NCBI RefSeq assembly: GCF_014200605.1
Contig: NZ_JACHCE010000002.1
Location: 301,300-365,299 of the forward strand
Origin: Pedobacter cryoconitis
GTDB taxonomy: Bacteria; Bacteroidota; Bacteroidia; Sphingobacteriales; Sphingobacteriaceae
Direction of reading: 5' to 3'
DNA length: 64,000 bases
The number at the start of each line of letters is the position of its first letter. Within the stretch, counting starts at the first letter, position 1. Below, piece after piece: positions 1-8,503 of the stretch. A program made the position numbers and the translations under genes. Under the pieces are notes generated by a model, which did no database searches, had not been told where the DNA came from, and was given only the letters and a program-made list of their open reading frames with translations.

Positions 1-1
1 T

Positions 2-325
2 AGATTATTCCTGATTACAGATGCAGTTACGGCCTGTACTATTGGCCCATACAAACATCAGTTGGAAGGTACAAGATATGTAACACCGGAAGGAACAATT
101 TCCGGCTCCAATATTACCCTGCTGGATGCTGTGCGTAATTGCGTTAACTCTTGTAATATACCTCTTTCAGCAGCCCTGAATATGGCTTCGGCTCATCCGG
201 CAGTAGTTTTAAAAATAGAGCATCAGCGCGGACAAATAGCAGTAGGAAAAGCGGCAGATTTATTATTAATAACGGATCAGCTGACCCTGCAAAACGTTTT
301 TGTGTCGGGTTTAAGAAACGTTTAA
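2..325 (+). CDS. nagA: N-acetylglucosamine-6-phosphate deacetylase, C-terminal part (cut by window edge)
   Basis: This is the last 107 codons of a gene that begins before the window; the frame is open from base 2. The enzyme removes acetate from GlcNAc-6-phosphate in the cytoplasm, giving glucosamine-6-phosphate for amino sugar recycling. The fragment holds the family's catalytic aspartate context (LITDAV near its start), then a GTISGSNITLLDAVRN block and the closing GQIAVGKAADLLL strand typical of amidohydrolases. The full length cannot be judged. The stop lies 44 bases before pyrH, which seems to have its own promoter, so nagA is probably the end of another operon. Confidence 0.88.
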   Translation, partial: RLFLITDAVTACTIGPYKHQLEGTRYVTPEGTISGSNITLLDAVRNCVNSCNIPLSAALNMASAHPAVVLKIEHQRGQIAVGKAADLLLITDQLTLQNVFVSGLRNV

Positions 326-356
326 ACATTTCAGTCTAATAATTAAAACAAATAGT

Positions 357-364
357 TATTTTTG
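357..364 (+). promoter_or_regulatory. Bacteroidota-type -7 box before pyrH
   Basis: TATTTTTG fits TAnnTTTG exactly and ends 5 bases before the pyrH ATG, so transcription would start at or next to the start codon. No TTG is seen at the expected -33 distance. GGAG also occurs just before the ATG and could act as a ribosome binding site on a longer transcript. Confidence 0.45.
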
Positions 365-369
365 GAGTC

Positions 370-1077
370 ATGAAGTATAAAAGGATCCTACTTAAGTTAA
401 GCGGAGAATCGCTAATGGGCGAAAAGCAATATGGTATTGATAATGACCGCGTTAAGCAATACGCAGAAGATATTAAAGCTGTTCATGCACAGGGCCTGGA
501 AATTGCAATAGTTATAGGTGGTGGTAATATTTTCAGAGGTTTGAGCGCAGAGAAATCTGGTATGGACCGTGCACAGGCTGATTATATGGGAATGTTAGCT
601 ACTGTAATTAACAGTATGGCTTTACAGGATGCACTGGAAAAAGTAGGACTTAAAACAAGATTACTTACTGCAATTAAGATGGAGCAGATCTGTGAACCAT
701 TTATTCGCAGAAGAGCAGTAAGACACCTTGAAAAGGGCCGTGTAGTTATATTCGGTGCCGGAACAGGAAATCCTTACTTCACAACAGATTCAGCTGCAGC
801 ATTGCGCGCAATTGAAATTAAAGCAGATGTAGTACTTAAAGGAACGCGTGTAGATGGGATCTATACTGCAGATCCTGAAAAAGATCCTTCAGCAACCCGT
901 TATAACGAGATCACTTTCAAAGAAGTTTATTCAAAAGGATTAAACGTAATGGATATGACCGCTTTTACACTTTGTGAAGAAAATGAACTTCCTATTATTG
1001 TTTTTGATATGAACAAGACTGGAAACTTTATGAAAATTGCGCAGGGCGAAGAGATTGGTACACTGGTAAAAGGCTAA
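370..1077 (+). CDS. pyrH: UMP kinase
   Basis: The hexameric cytoplasmic kinase phosphorylates UMP to UDP with ATP in pyrimidine nucleotide synthesis. At 235 residues it has the normal bacterial length. Visible family blocks are [10 protein letters not shown] at the N-terminus, the glycine-rich IGGGNIFRG near residue 52, [11 protein letters not shown], the [13 protein letters not shown] loop near residue 130 and [13 protein letters not shown], which belongs to the nucleotide site of the amino acid kinase fold. The frr gene follows after 40 bases, the common pyrH-frr order in bacteria. ATG at 370 is the only sensible start. Confidence 0.97.
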   Translation: MKYKRILLKLSGESLMGEKQYGIDNDRVKQYAEDIKAVHAQGLEIAIVIGGGNIFRGLSAEKSGMDRAQADYMGMLATVINSMALQDALEKVGLKTRLLTAIKMEQICEPFIRRRAVRHLEKGRVVIFGAGTGNPYFTTDSAAALRAIEIKADVVLKGTRVDGIYTADPEKDPSATRYNEITFKEVYSKGLNVMDMTAFTLCEENELPIIVFDMNKTGNFMKIAQGEEIGTLVKG

Positions 1078-1117
1078 ATTTAATACAAATATATTTTTTT
1101 GATAAAAAGCACAAATT

Positions 1118-1681
1118 ATGAACGACCTCATAAAGAAACAATTACAAGATGCTCAGGCAACAATGGACAAAGCAATTGCTCATTGTGAAACTGAATTGAC
1201 TAAAATACGTGCGGGTAAAGCTTCAGTAGGTATGCTGGATGGAATTGCGGTTGACTATTATGGCAGTGCAACTGGCCTGGCTCAGGTAGCGAGTTTAACT
1301 ACTCCTGATGCACGTACTATTTTGGTTCAGCCATGGGAAAAAAACATGTTGGTTCCAATAGAGCGCGCAATTATGGAAGCTAACATTGGTATCAATCCAC
1401 AAAATGATGGTATTGTTATTCGTCTGGTAGTTCCACCACTAACTGAAGAACGCAGAAAAGACCTGGTTAAAAAGGTTAAAGAAGAAGCTGAGCGTGGCCG
1501 TATCACAGTTCGTAACATCCGTAAAGATGCCAATGAGAAAATCAAAAAGCTGAAAGGCGAAGGTGTTTCTGATGATGAAATTAAAACTGGTGAAGGTGAA
1601 GTACAGAAAATGACGGATCTTTATATTGTTAAGGTAGATAAACATGCCGAAGCAAAAGAGAAAGATGTAATGACTGTGTAA
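1118..1681 (+). CDS. frr: Ribosome recycling factor
   Basis: RRF works with EF-G to split the post-termination ribosome. The 187-residue length is typical. The protein shows the conserved LTKIRAGKAS near residue 30, a middle segment with LTTPDARTILVQPWE and IGINPQNDGIVIRLVVPPLTEERR, and the long charged helix rich in Lys and Glu that ends the three-helix domain. It follows pyrH closely on the same strand and is closed by a hairpin terminator, so the two are probably co-transcribed. Confidence 0.97.
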   Translation: MNDLIKKQLQDAQATMDKAIAHCETELTKIRAGKASVGMLDGIAVDYYGSATGLAQVASLTTPDARTILVQPWEKNMLVPIERAIMEANIGINPQNDGIVIRLVVPPLTEERRKDLVKKVKEEAERGRITVRNIRKDANEKIKKLKGEGVSDDEIKTGEGEVQKMTDLYIVKVDKHAEAKEKDVMTV

Positions 1682-1716
1682 ATCTGAACAGTACAAATAT
1701 AATTTAAGAGTAATTA

Positions 1717-1755
1717 AAAGGGAATATGGCTTTTGCTATATTCCCTTTGTTTATT
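1717..1755 (+). terminator. Rho-independent terminator after frr
   Basis: AAAGGGAATATGGC pairs with GCTATATTCCCTTT across a short TTTT loop (one G-T pair) and is followed by a T-rich tract. It separates pyrH-frr from the ABC exporter. Confidence 0.8.
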
Positions 1756-1759
1756 TTTG
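1752..1759 (+). promoter_or_regulatory. -7 box for the ABC exporter gene
   Basis: TATTTTTG fits TAnnTTTG and lies 16 bases before the ATG at 1776, just after the frr terminator stem. No TTG stands at the usual 19-21 base distance. Confidence 0.45.
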
Positions 1760-1775
1760 TACTCTATTTTTCTAC

Positions 1776-3515
1776 ATGAACTTATTAGTACAGTATCTTA
1801 AAAATTATAAATGGATAGTGTGCCTTGCTCTCGCCCTGGCCGCCATTAATATAGGTTTCTCTTTACTTGACCCTTATATCACAGGACGTATTGTGGATAG
1901 GTTCATAGAAAAGAAAGATGTCCTGAGCAGGGACCAGTTTGTCTGGGGTGTGCTGGGATTAATCGGATTAGGTGTGGGAGCCGCAATGGTATCCCGTATC
2001 GCCAAGAATTTCCAGGATTATTTTACCAGTATCATTGTGCAGAAAGTAGGTGCACAGATGTATGCTGATGGACTAAAACATTCCCTTGAATTACCTTACC
2101 AGGTTTTTGAAGATCAGCGTAGCGGAGAGACTCTGGGAATCCTGCAGAAAGTGAGACTGGATAGTGAGAAATTCATTACTTCTTTCATTAGTATTTTATT
2201 TGTCAGCCTGATCGGGATGGTCTTTGTGATCGTTTATTCCGTAACGGTAAGCTATAAAGTAACTGTTATTTATTTCCTGGCTATTCCTGTTATTAGTTTT
2301 GTCAGCTGGTTTTTAAGCAGAAAAATTAAAGTTATCCAGCGCAATATTGTTGCTGAAACTACCGCACTGGCTGGCTCAACAACAGAATCGTTAAGAAATA
2401 TTGAACTGGTAAAAAGCCTGGGCCTTGCCAATCAGGAGATAGATCGTTTGAATAAAACTACTTATAAAATCCTTGGCCTGGAACTCAGAAAAGTTAAATA
2501 TGTAAGAAGTATGAGTTTTGTACAGGGAACTACAGTTAACCTGGTACGGAGTATTATGGTTGTTGTGCTGTTGATCCTTATTTTTGAAAACACGATTTCT
2601 GCAGGACAATATTTCTCTTTCCTATTTTATTCATTTTTCCTTTTTGGCCCTTTGCAGGAATTGGGTAATGTAATTCTTTCCTGGAGAGAAGCAGAAGTTT
2701 CACTGGGCAATTTTAAAAATATTCTCAATACTCCTGTTGATAAAAAGCCTTTAAATCCCAAGGTGCTGAATAAGATTGAATCACTGGAGTTTTCGGACTT
2801 GAGTTTCAAACATCTCACCGGGAAAACAAATGCGCTGAATGAGATAAGCTTTAAAGCCAATGACGGAGAAACTATTGCTTTTGTAGGGCCTTCAGGTTCT
2901 GGGAAAACAACATTAGTAAAGCTTTTGGTAGGTCTTTATCAGCCAGAAGTGGGACAAGTATTGTATAATGATATTTCAAGTAAAGAAATTGATCTGGATC
3001 AGTTAAGAGAGAAAATAGGTTTTGTTACCCAGGATACTCAATTATTTTCTGGTACGATCAGAGAGAATCTTCAGTTTGTCCGTCCCGGGGCAACAGACGA
3101 AGAATGTTTACGTGTGATGGAACAGGCAGCATGTCAGACACTTTTAGCCCGTGCAGATAAAGGCCTGGATACGGTTATTGGCGAAGGAGGGGTAAAAGTA
3201 TCAGGTGGAGAGAAGCAAAGGTTATCTATAGCCCGTGCATTATTACGCAGACCGGACATCCTTGTTTTTGATGAAGCGACCTCTTCACTGGATTCTTTAA
3301 CTGAAGAAGAAATCACCGCGACTATCAGAGAAGTCTCAGAATTTACAAATCATATTACAATATTAATCGCACACAGGTTATCAACTATCCGTCATGCAGA
3401 CCGGATATACGTGCTTGAAAAAGGGCATATTATCGAACAGGGGAAACATACAGATCTTCTCGCTGAAAAAGGATTGTATTATGCCATGTGGAGACAGCAG
3501 GTAGGAGAAAGATAA
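1776..3515 (+). CDS. ABC transporter, fused permease and ATPase (exporter type)
   Basis: This half-transporter of 579 residues has an N-terminal six-helix membrane domain (about residues 1-310) and a C-terminal ATPase domain. The ATPase shows Walker A GPSGSGKTT near residue 371, the Q-loop (FVTQDTQLF), signature VSGGEKQRL near residue 474, Walker B ILVFDEATSSLD and the H-loop IAHRLST, so all catalytic parts are present. It should work as a homodimer in the inner membrane and export a lipid, peptide or drug. The substrate cannot be read from sequence. It resembles the MsbA/ABCB group like the second exporter in this window, but has its own promoter. It converges on the MFS gene with one base between the stops. 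Confidence 0.9.
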   Translation: MNLLVQYLKNYKWIVCLALALAAINIGFSLLDPYITGRIVDRFIEKKDVLSRDQFVWGVLGLIGLGVGAAMVSRIAKNFQDYFTSIIVQKVGAQMYADGLKHSLELPYQVFEDQRSGETLGILQKVRLDSEKFITSFISILFVSLIGMVFVIVYSVTVSYKVTVIYFLAIPVISFVSWFLSRKIKVIQRNIVAETTALAGSTTESLRNIELVKSLGLANQEIDRLNKTTYKILGLELRKVKYVRSMSFVQGTTVNLVRSIMVVVLLILIFENTISAGQYFSFLFYSFFLFGPLQELGNVILSWREAEVSLGNFKNILNTPVDKKPLNPKVLNKIESLEFSDLSFKHLTGKTNALNEISFKANDGETIAFVGPSGSGKTTLVKLLVGLYQPEVGQVLYNDISSKEIDLDQLREKIGFVTQDTQLFSGTIRENLQFVRPGATDEECLRVMEQAACQTLLARADKGLDTVIGEGGVKVSGGEKQRLSIARALLRRPDILVFDEATSSLDSLTEEEITATIREVSEFTNHITILIAHRLSTIRHADRIYVLEKGHIIEQGKHTDLLAEKGLYYAMWRQQVGER

Positions 3516-3516
3516 T

Positions 3517-4791
3517 TTATATCGTTTCCTCGTGTATATCCTGCAGGGTAAGGCCAAGCAGGCTTTTAGTTTTGGTATAAGTGATGCCCGCTATAATTAT
3601 AGTCATGCACCCTCCAAAAACCACTGCAGGAACTGTTCTCATTAATTTTGCGGTAAGTCCGGATTCAAATGCACCGATTTCGTTAGAAGAACCGATAAAC
3701 ATGCTGTTCACTGCCGAAACCCTGCCACGCATCCGGTCAGGGGTCAGTAATTGCATGATTGTAGACCGGATCAGTACACTTACGCTGTCGAATGCACCTT
3801 CCATGAATAAGAAGACCAGTGTTAAATAAAAGTTCTTAGAAAGGCCGTAACAGATTATACTGGTGCCAAAACCAACTACAGCTACTAAAAGGTTTCTCCA
3901 GGGCTTGTTCATTGGAGAGACCCTGGTCATCACCAGCATAGTCAGTACCGCACCACCTGATGCAGCAGCCCGCATAAAGCCAAGTCCTTCAGAACCTACA
4001 TTTAAAATATCATTCGCAAATACAGGTAATAAAGCAACTGCGCCGCCAAAAAACACGGAGAATAAGTCCAGGCTCATGGCACCCAGCATCATTTTACTCT
4101 TAAATACAAACTGTACCCCCTCGGTAAGGCTTTTCATAATGCTTTCTTTAGGAATATACTTTGGTGGGTGTGATTTCAGAAAGAACACGCAGATCAAAGC
4201 GATGAATATAAAGAGAATGATAACCGTATAAGTAACTGTGATTCCGTAAAAACCATAAACTAAGCCGCCAACTGCCGGCCCCAGGATAGAAGCAGTCATG
4301 TAAGAAGAACTGTTCCAGGTACTGGAATTAGGATAAAGTTCTCTTGGAACTGTCATCGCCATCAGTGATGAAGTTGCGGGACTAAAGAAGCCTCTGGCAA
4401 TACCTATTCCAAAGACCATACAATACATGATCGGTACAATATAGCTTTCAGGAACATAAGGATGCATCTGAGGCGAAGTCGAAACCAGCATAATCAGTGA
4501 ACAGACAAAGACCCCCAGAAATATTTTCAGCAGCAGTCCTCTCTTTTCGGATTTATCAGCCACATAGCCTCCATAGAGGGCTATACCAATTGCCGGAAGT
4601 GCTTCACAAAGACCTACCAGTCCTAATGCAAGAGGATCTTTGGTTAAGTGATAAATATGAAAGCCAATAATTACTGCTTGCATCTGATAGGCAAACGTAA
4701 AAAAGAAACGCATACCAAGGAAAGATCTGAATTCCCTGTAACGCAGGGCAGCATAAGGATCTTGTTTGTCTACAATTGTGGGACTGTCCAA
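3517..4791 (-). CDS. MFS permease (EntS-like family), next to the thiamine operon
   Basis: A 12-helix major facilitator of about 424 residues with a DPYAALRYREFRSFL front segment and the GGYVADKSEKRG loop after helix 2 that marks MFS proteins of the EntS/MFS_3 type, mostly exporters. The longest frame starts at ATG 4875, but its first 28 codons cover a strong palindrome and a -7 box (4809-4816). I therefore prefer TTG at 4791, which gives M-DSPTIVDKQDPYAAL and a normal N-terminus. The gene lies just after the ThiE-like gene, so a role in vitamin or precursor transport is possible, but it may be transcribed separately. The substrate is unknown. Confidence 0.78.
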   Translation of the reverse strand: MDSPTIVDKQDPYAALRYREFRSFLGMRFFFTFAYQMQAVIIGFHIYHLTKDPLALGLVGLCEALPAIGIALYGGYVADKSEKRGLLLKIFLGVFVCSLIMLVSTSPQMHPYVPESYIVPIMYCMVFGIGIARGFFSPATSSLMAMTVPRELYPNSSTWNSSSYMTASILGPAVGGLVYGFYGITVTYTVIILFIFIALICVFFLKSHPPKYIPKESIMKSLTEGVQFVFKSKMMLGAMSLDLFSVFFGGAVALLPVFANDILNVGSEGLGFMRAAASGGAVLTMLVMTRVSPMNKPWRNLLVAVVGFGTSIICYGLSKNFYLTLVFLFMEGAFDSVSVLIRSTIMQLLTPDRMRGRVSAVNSMFIGSSNEIGAFESGLTAKLMRTVPAVVFGGCMTIIIAGITYTKTKSLLGLTLQDIHEETI

Positions 4792-4808
4792 AAGAATTTG
4801 ATTTGAAA

Positions 4809-4816
4809 CAAATGTA
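4809..4816 (-). promoter_or_regulatory. -7 box for the MFS gene
   Basis: On the minus strand TACATTTG fits TAnnTTTG exactly. It lies 17 bases before TTG 4791 and inside the longer frame that starts at 4875, which argues against that longer start. No clear -33 TTG is seen. Confidence 0.4.
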
Positions 4817-4844
4817 TGTGATAAGGAAGCATTTTTAAAATGTA

Positions 4845-4875
4845 ATGTCAAATATGACAGAGTCATATTTGACAT
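4845..4875. repeat. Perfect 14-bp inverted repeat between the ThiE-like gene and the MFS gene
   Basis: ATGTCAAATATGAC, a 3-base spacer (AGA on the plus strand), then GTCATATTTGACAT. The arms match perfectly. It begins 6 bases past the ThiE-like stop and lies upstream of the MFS -7 box. It could be a weak terminator (there is only a short T-rich stretch after it on the minus strand) or an operator for a dimeric regulator. Confidence 0.7.
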
Positions 4876-4880
4876 ACAGA

Positions 4881-5513
4881 TTATTTAACCAGGTCGTAGA
4901 AATCCTGGTAAGCATGCTTCATGTTTTCGGCCTGATTAATTGCAGAAGAAGCCGCAATTCCAAAGATGCCGGTTTCCATCAATGCCTCAACGTCTGTGAG
5001 CTTAACACCACCAACGGCTAATACCGGTAGATTGATCTCTTTTTCCCGGAGCGCTGAAACGATCTTTGCATAACCCTCAAGACCCAGCCAGGGAGAATTA
5101 TTAGGCTTGGTATCGGTATGACTGAAAGGGCCGCAGCCTGCATAATCAGCACCTTCTGCAGCGATTCTGATTAATCCTTCTAATGTATTTGAAGAGCCCC
5201 CAATAGTGATGTCTTCTCCTAATTGTTCCCGTAAAGCTTTAAAATCGGCATCCATATCTTCTATGTGAAAACCTTGTATATCGGCTTTCCTGTTCAGGTG
5301 AATATGATTGGTCACAATCAATGTCGCGCCCCAGTCATCGCAGATTTCTGCTATAGCATTGATATCTTTTAAAAGAGCTTCATCATCTTTAGTCAGACAA
5401 CGGTACTGTACCCATTTCGCACCTGCTTCGCAAGCTAACCGTGCTTGTTCGATATGTGTTAAGGTATCAATATCATGTGTGATAAACTGAAGCTTTTCTA
5501 TGAATTTTTTCAT
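4881..5513 (-). CDS. ThiE/TenI-family protein, thiamine phosphate synthase-like, divergent
   Basis: A 210-residue TIM barrel of the thiamine phosphate synthase family, which joins HMP-diphosphate and thiazole phosphate. Matching blocks are WVQYRCLTKDD (family VQLREK), GGSSNTLEG (phosphate loop), YAGCGPFSHTDTKPN (family GPxFxTxTK), VLAVGGV and GIAASSAI. By eye, the lysine of QxRxK is replaced by Leu and the metal-binding Asp of the IxNDR motif is His (VTNHIHL). It may therefore be impaired or a TenI-like side enzyme. It lies 54 bases after the TonB receptor on the same strand, downstream of the TPP riboswitch, which fits thiamine regulation. ATG at 5513. Confidence 0.82.
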   Translation of the reverse strand: MKKFIEKLQFITHDIDTLTHIEQARLACEAGAKWVQYRCLTKDDEALLKDINAIAEICDDWGATLIVTNHIHLNRKADIQGFHIEDMDADFKALREQLGEDITIGGSSNTLEGLIRIAAEGADYAGCGPFSHTDTKPNNSPWLGLEGYAKIVSALREKEINLPVLAVGGVKLTDVEALMETGIFGIAASSAINQAENMKHAYQDFYDLVK

Positions 5514-5567
5514 AATTACTTATTGTTGTTCTAACTCCTTCTGATTAAAATTTCCTAAAGTTAAATC

Positions 5568-8018
5568 TTAAAACTTAACATTCAGAGATAATAACAAGTT
5601 CGTCCCTGCCTGTGGAAAATAGTAATTGTCAGTTATACGCTGACCACCGCTAAAAGAAGCATAGGTAGCTCCATTAGACTCATATTTTTTGTTAAGGATA
5701 TTGTTCGCCAGTAAACCGATATTCATGTTTTTTACTCCTTTGAAGCTGAAATCATAACCTAAACGGATATTATTTACCCAGTAACCATTTAGTTTTCTGC
5801 CTTCATTTTGTGTATTATCAAGATATTGTTTGCTCACATATTTACTCTGTAAAGCGATCGCAAAACTGCTGAACGGTTTATAGACCAGCTCTCCAAACAA
5901 GACTGCATCCGGTGAAAAAGAGATATCTGTATTGGTATAGTTATAAGTAATTTCCTCTTTCGTGTCACTGTTTTTAAGGAATTCAGTGAAGTTTTTGATC
6001 TTATTTCTGCTCAGTGCTGCATTCGCGTTGATCAGAAAATAACGGCTCAATGTATAAGAACCATCAAATTCTACCCCAATTCTGGAACTATTAGGTACAT
6101 TTTGACGAATAGGTGCACCTACATCACTTAGCTTTCCTGTAACTACAAGCTGATCTTTGTAAAACATACCATATACATTCAATCCAGCGCTATAATGAGC
6201 GTCTTTAATGCGATATCCTGCTTCTACATTATATAGACGCTCAGGATGCGGAACTGTGCCTGCATTGGCATTGACATAGTCATCACGGTTACCTTCTTTA
6301 TTCGCCACGCTCAGAGAAGCATATAGATTACTTTTCGGGTCTATGAAGTAAGATGCACCAATTTTCGGATTGAAGAAATTAAGTTTATCATGAATATTTA
6401 GTGGTAGCAAGTCATTATCCTTACCTGTAATGTCATAAGTCAGGTTTCTATACTGTAAATCTGCAAATAAATTAAGTTTTTCAACCGGGCTGTAAGATAC
6501 CTTTGCATAAATGTTGAAATCATTTTTATTCCCGTCCCCATCGTAATAATGATCTGTGTTGTTCAGATTTGAGGAGATTTGTGACCAGCTGATCTGGCCG
6601 TAGTGTTTTCCACGATATTGATTATAGGCTCCGCCGACAGTGAAATTCAGACTGGAAGAAGCTTTATAATTGAAACTATAGGTTGCTCCGTAGAAGTTAT
6701 TATTCAACCAGCGTCTGCGTACAAGATCGGTTGATAATACCGGAGCTCCGTTAATAATTGGATTTTGTAAGCCATAATCAGCAAAGAGTTGTCCGGGCTG
6801 AAATTCTTCAAAATAACCTCTTCCATACGTATAATGCAAAGCTCCGTTAAAAGAGAACTTATCATTAAACTGTTTTGCATATAAAACCTGATAATGATCC
6901 TGCCAGTAATTATCATTCTGATCTTTGTACAAGAAAGAATTATATTTTCTGTTGTCAGCGTTTAAAAGATTGGCAGCATCAGCTTCATTCAGTCCATTTT
7001 TGGCGATATAGTCTTTAATCGCATTTACATCACCCCTTAATTTAAACTCTGGAACACCATTCCATGACTGATAAGTTTTCTCAGAACCAGAAAAAACATT
7101 GATTCTTAACAAGTCCGTTTTTCCATGATAAGCACCAGATAAGAAATAAGATTTTAATAAGGATGCACCGCGGTCTACAAAACCATCTGACTGTATGCGC
7201 GATAAACGGCCGTCAAAACTGAATTTATTATCAATTAGTCCTGTTCCTATCTTCACCGTGTTTTTTAAGGTATTAAATGAACCATAAGTGCTGTTAACTT
7301 CTGCATAAGGCTCTAAAGCCGGGGCAGAAGTCTGTATATTTAAACTTCCGCCAAATGCACCCGCACCATTGGTAGATGTACCTACACCACGCTGAATTTG
7401 AATACTTTCTACAGAAGAGGCAAAATCAGGCATATTAACCCAGAATGCGCCCTGACTTTCAGCATCATTCAATGGAACGCCATTGATTGTGATATTAACC
7501 CTTGTAGCATCACTGCCTCTGATGCGGATACCCGTATAACCTACACCTGTACCTGCATCAGAAGTTACGACTACCCCTGGGGTATTGTTCAGGATGAAAG
7601 GTAAATCCTGTCCGAAGTTATTGGCTTCAATGTCAGATTTACTCAGGTTTTTATAAGTTGTACCTGATTTTTCCGTAGCTCTTGTTGCCATGACAATAAC
7701 TTCGTCAGCCAGATAAGCTGATGGTTCCATTGCAAAATCAATTTGCTGGTCTCCATTAACTTCAATGGTTTTGTGCTGGGTCTCGTAACCGATAAAACTT
7801 ACAGTCAGGACGTATTTTCCTGCTTTAATGTTTTTTAGCTGGTATTCGCCTTTTGTATTGCTGCTTGTGCCGTTGTTCGTGTTTTTTAGGCTGATACTTG
7901 CCCCTGGCAGGCTGTTATATTTACTTTTTTCGGAAACTGATCCCGAAATGGTGAATTGCGCTTTGGCAAACACAGGTAAAAGGAACACAGTGATAACTGC
8001 GATCAATAATTTTTTCAA
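5568..8018 (-). CDS. TonB-dependent outer membrane receptor under a TPP riboswitch, probable thiamine uptake
   Basis: An 816-residue outer membrane receptor. It has a signal peptide (MKKLLIAVITVFLLPVFAKA), a carboxypeptidase-regulatory-like domain (about residues 20-110), a plug domain with IRIRGSDATRVNITINGVP and SVESIQIQRGVGTS, then a long beta-barrel ending in LSLNVKF with a C-terminal Phe. Such receptors use TonB energy to import scarce ligands. The TPP riboswitch in its leader indicates that the ligand is thiamine or a thiamine-related compound. The start is TTG at 8018; it fits the signal peptide and no ATG competes nearby. The ThiE-like gene follows 54 bases on. Ligand identity is inferred from regulation only. 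Confidence 0.9.
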   Translation of the reverse strand: MKKLLIAVITVFLLPVFAKAQFTISGSVSEKSKYNSLPGASISLKNTNNGTSSNTKGEYQLKNIKAGKYVLTVSFIGYETQHKTIEVNGDQQIDFAMEPSAYLADEVIVMATRATEKSGTTYKNLSKSDIEANNFGQDLPFILNNTPGVVVTSDAGTGVGYTGIRIRGSDATRVNITINGVPLNDAESQGAFWVNMPDFASSVESIQIQRGVGTSTNGAGAFGGSLNIQTSAPALEPYAEVNSTYGSFNTLKNTVKIGTGLIDNKFSFDGRLSRIQSDGFVDRGASLLKSYFLSGAYHGKTDLLRINVFSGSEKTYQSWNGVPEFKLRGDVNAIKDYIAKNGLNEADAANLLNADNRKYNSFLYKDQNDNYWQDHYQVLYAKQFNDKFSFNGALHYTYGRGYFEEFQPGQLFADYGLQNPIINGAPVLSTDLVRRRWLNNNFYGATYSFNYKASSSLNFTVGGAYNQYRGKHYGQISWSQISSNLNNTDHYYDGDGNKNDFNIYAKVSYSPVEKLNLFADLQYRNLTYDITGKDNDLLPLNIHDKLNFFNPKIGASYFIDPKSNLYASLSVANKEGNRDDYVNANAGTVPHPERLYNVEAGYRIKDAHYSAGLNVYGMFYKDQLVVTGKLSDVGAPIRQNVPNSSRIGVEFDGSYTLSRYFLINANAALSRNKIKNFTEFLKNSDTKEEITYNYTNTDISFSPDAVLFGELVYKPFSSFAIALQSKYVSKQYLDNTQNEGRKLNGYWVNNIRLGYDFSFKGVKNMNIGLLANNILNKKYESNGATYASFSGGQRITDNYYFPQAGTNLLLSLNVKF

Positions 8019-8043
8019 TTTGCTACTGTTTTTTTAGTAAAAC

Positions 8044-8069
8044 CTGTTGTAAATAGGGCCAATACAACA
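8044..8069 (-). terminator. Possible expression-platform hairpin of the TPP riboswitch
   Basis: On the minus strand TGTTGTA pairs with TACAACA over a 12-base loop, followed by GGTTTTACT, between the riboswitch and the receptor start. It could form a terminator or sequester the start region when TPP is bound. The stem is short, so this is tentative. Confidence 0.4.
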
Positions 8070-8084
8070 TAATTAAACTCCATA

Positions 8085-8212
8085 ACTCCAATCCCTCCGC
8101 CGGCATTATCCGGATCAGGTGCATATTTGAATAGCATGATATAAATTCAGCTATCAAATAATGGGTATGATCTCAGCCTGTTTTTATGTTTTTTGCAAAA
8201 CAAGGCACCCCT
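8085..8212 (-). promoter_or_regulatory. TPP riboswitch (THI element)
   Basis: Read on the minus strand the leader holds the signature blocks in order: GGGGTGCC, GGCTGAGATCATACCC, CCTGATCCGGATAATGCCG and GGCGGAGGGA. These form the pyrimidine- and diphosphate-sensing arms of the thiamine diphosphate aptamer. A variable arm lies between the second and third blocks. It stands about 65 bases before the receptor start and should switch the receptor and the ThiE-like gene off when TPP is plentiful. Confidence 0.97.
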
Positions 8213-8223
8213 TTTGATATCAG

Positions 8224-8253
8224 CAAATGTATAAAATTTTTTAGATATAGCAA
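8224..8253 (-). promoter_or_regulatory. Complete Bacteroidota promoter for the TPP-controlled operon
   Basis: On the minus strand TTG (8253-8251), a 19-base spacer and TACATTTG (8231-8224) match the -33/-7 consensus. The predicted start near 8219 is a few bases before the first aptamer block, so the transcript would begin with the riboswitch. Confidence 0.8.
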
Positions 8254-8272
8254 TTAAGCGGCTTCTAAACCG

Positions 8273-8425
8273 TTATTCTATGTCCTCTTTTTCGCTTAAT
8301 GCGTTATTATATCCCTGTGCGTATTTAATGCTTCCCCAGGCAGTTAACATGGTGATGACATCTTCATCCTTAAGCGGACCGGAGAGTTGACTTTTACAAT
8401 AATCTAAAAATTCTGTTTCGTTCAT
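8273..8425 (-). CDS. Small hypothetical protein of 50 residues between the kinase gene and the TPP promoter
   Basis: An ATG frame of 51 codons beginning MNETEFLDYCKSQLSG and ending ALSEKEDIE. It is acidic, contains MLTAWGSIKYAQGYNNA, has no signal peptide or membrane helix, and uses codons like its neighbours. It starts 78 bases after the NadR-like kinase stop on the same strand and ends 20 bases before the TPP operon promoter, so it could be the last gene of the pnuC-kinase operon. I do not recognise the family. A chance frame cannot be excluded. Confidence 0.5.
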   Translation of the reverse strand: MNETEFLDYCKSQLSGPLKDEDVITMLTAWGSIKYAQGYNNALSEKEDIE

Positions 8426-8503
8426 TTCGTTTATTTATTTATTGTCTTTTTTTCAGATAGCCTCTAATCATGTGAGTATCATCTACTATTTTGTTCTTTA
8501 AGT

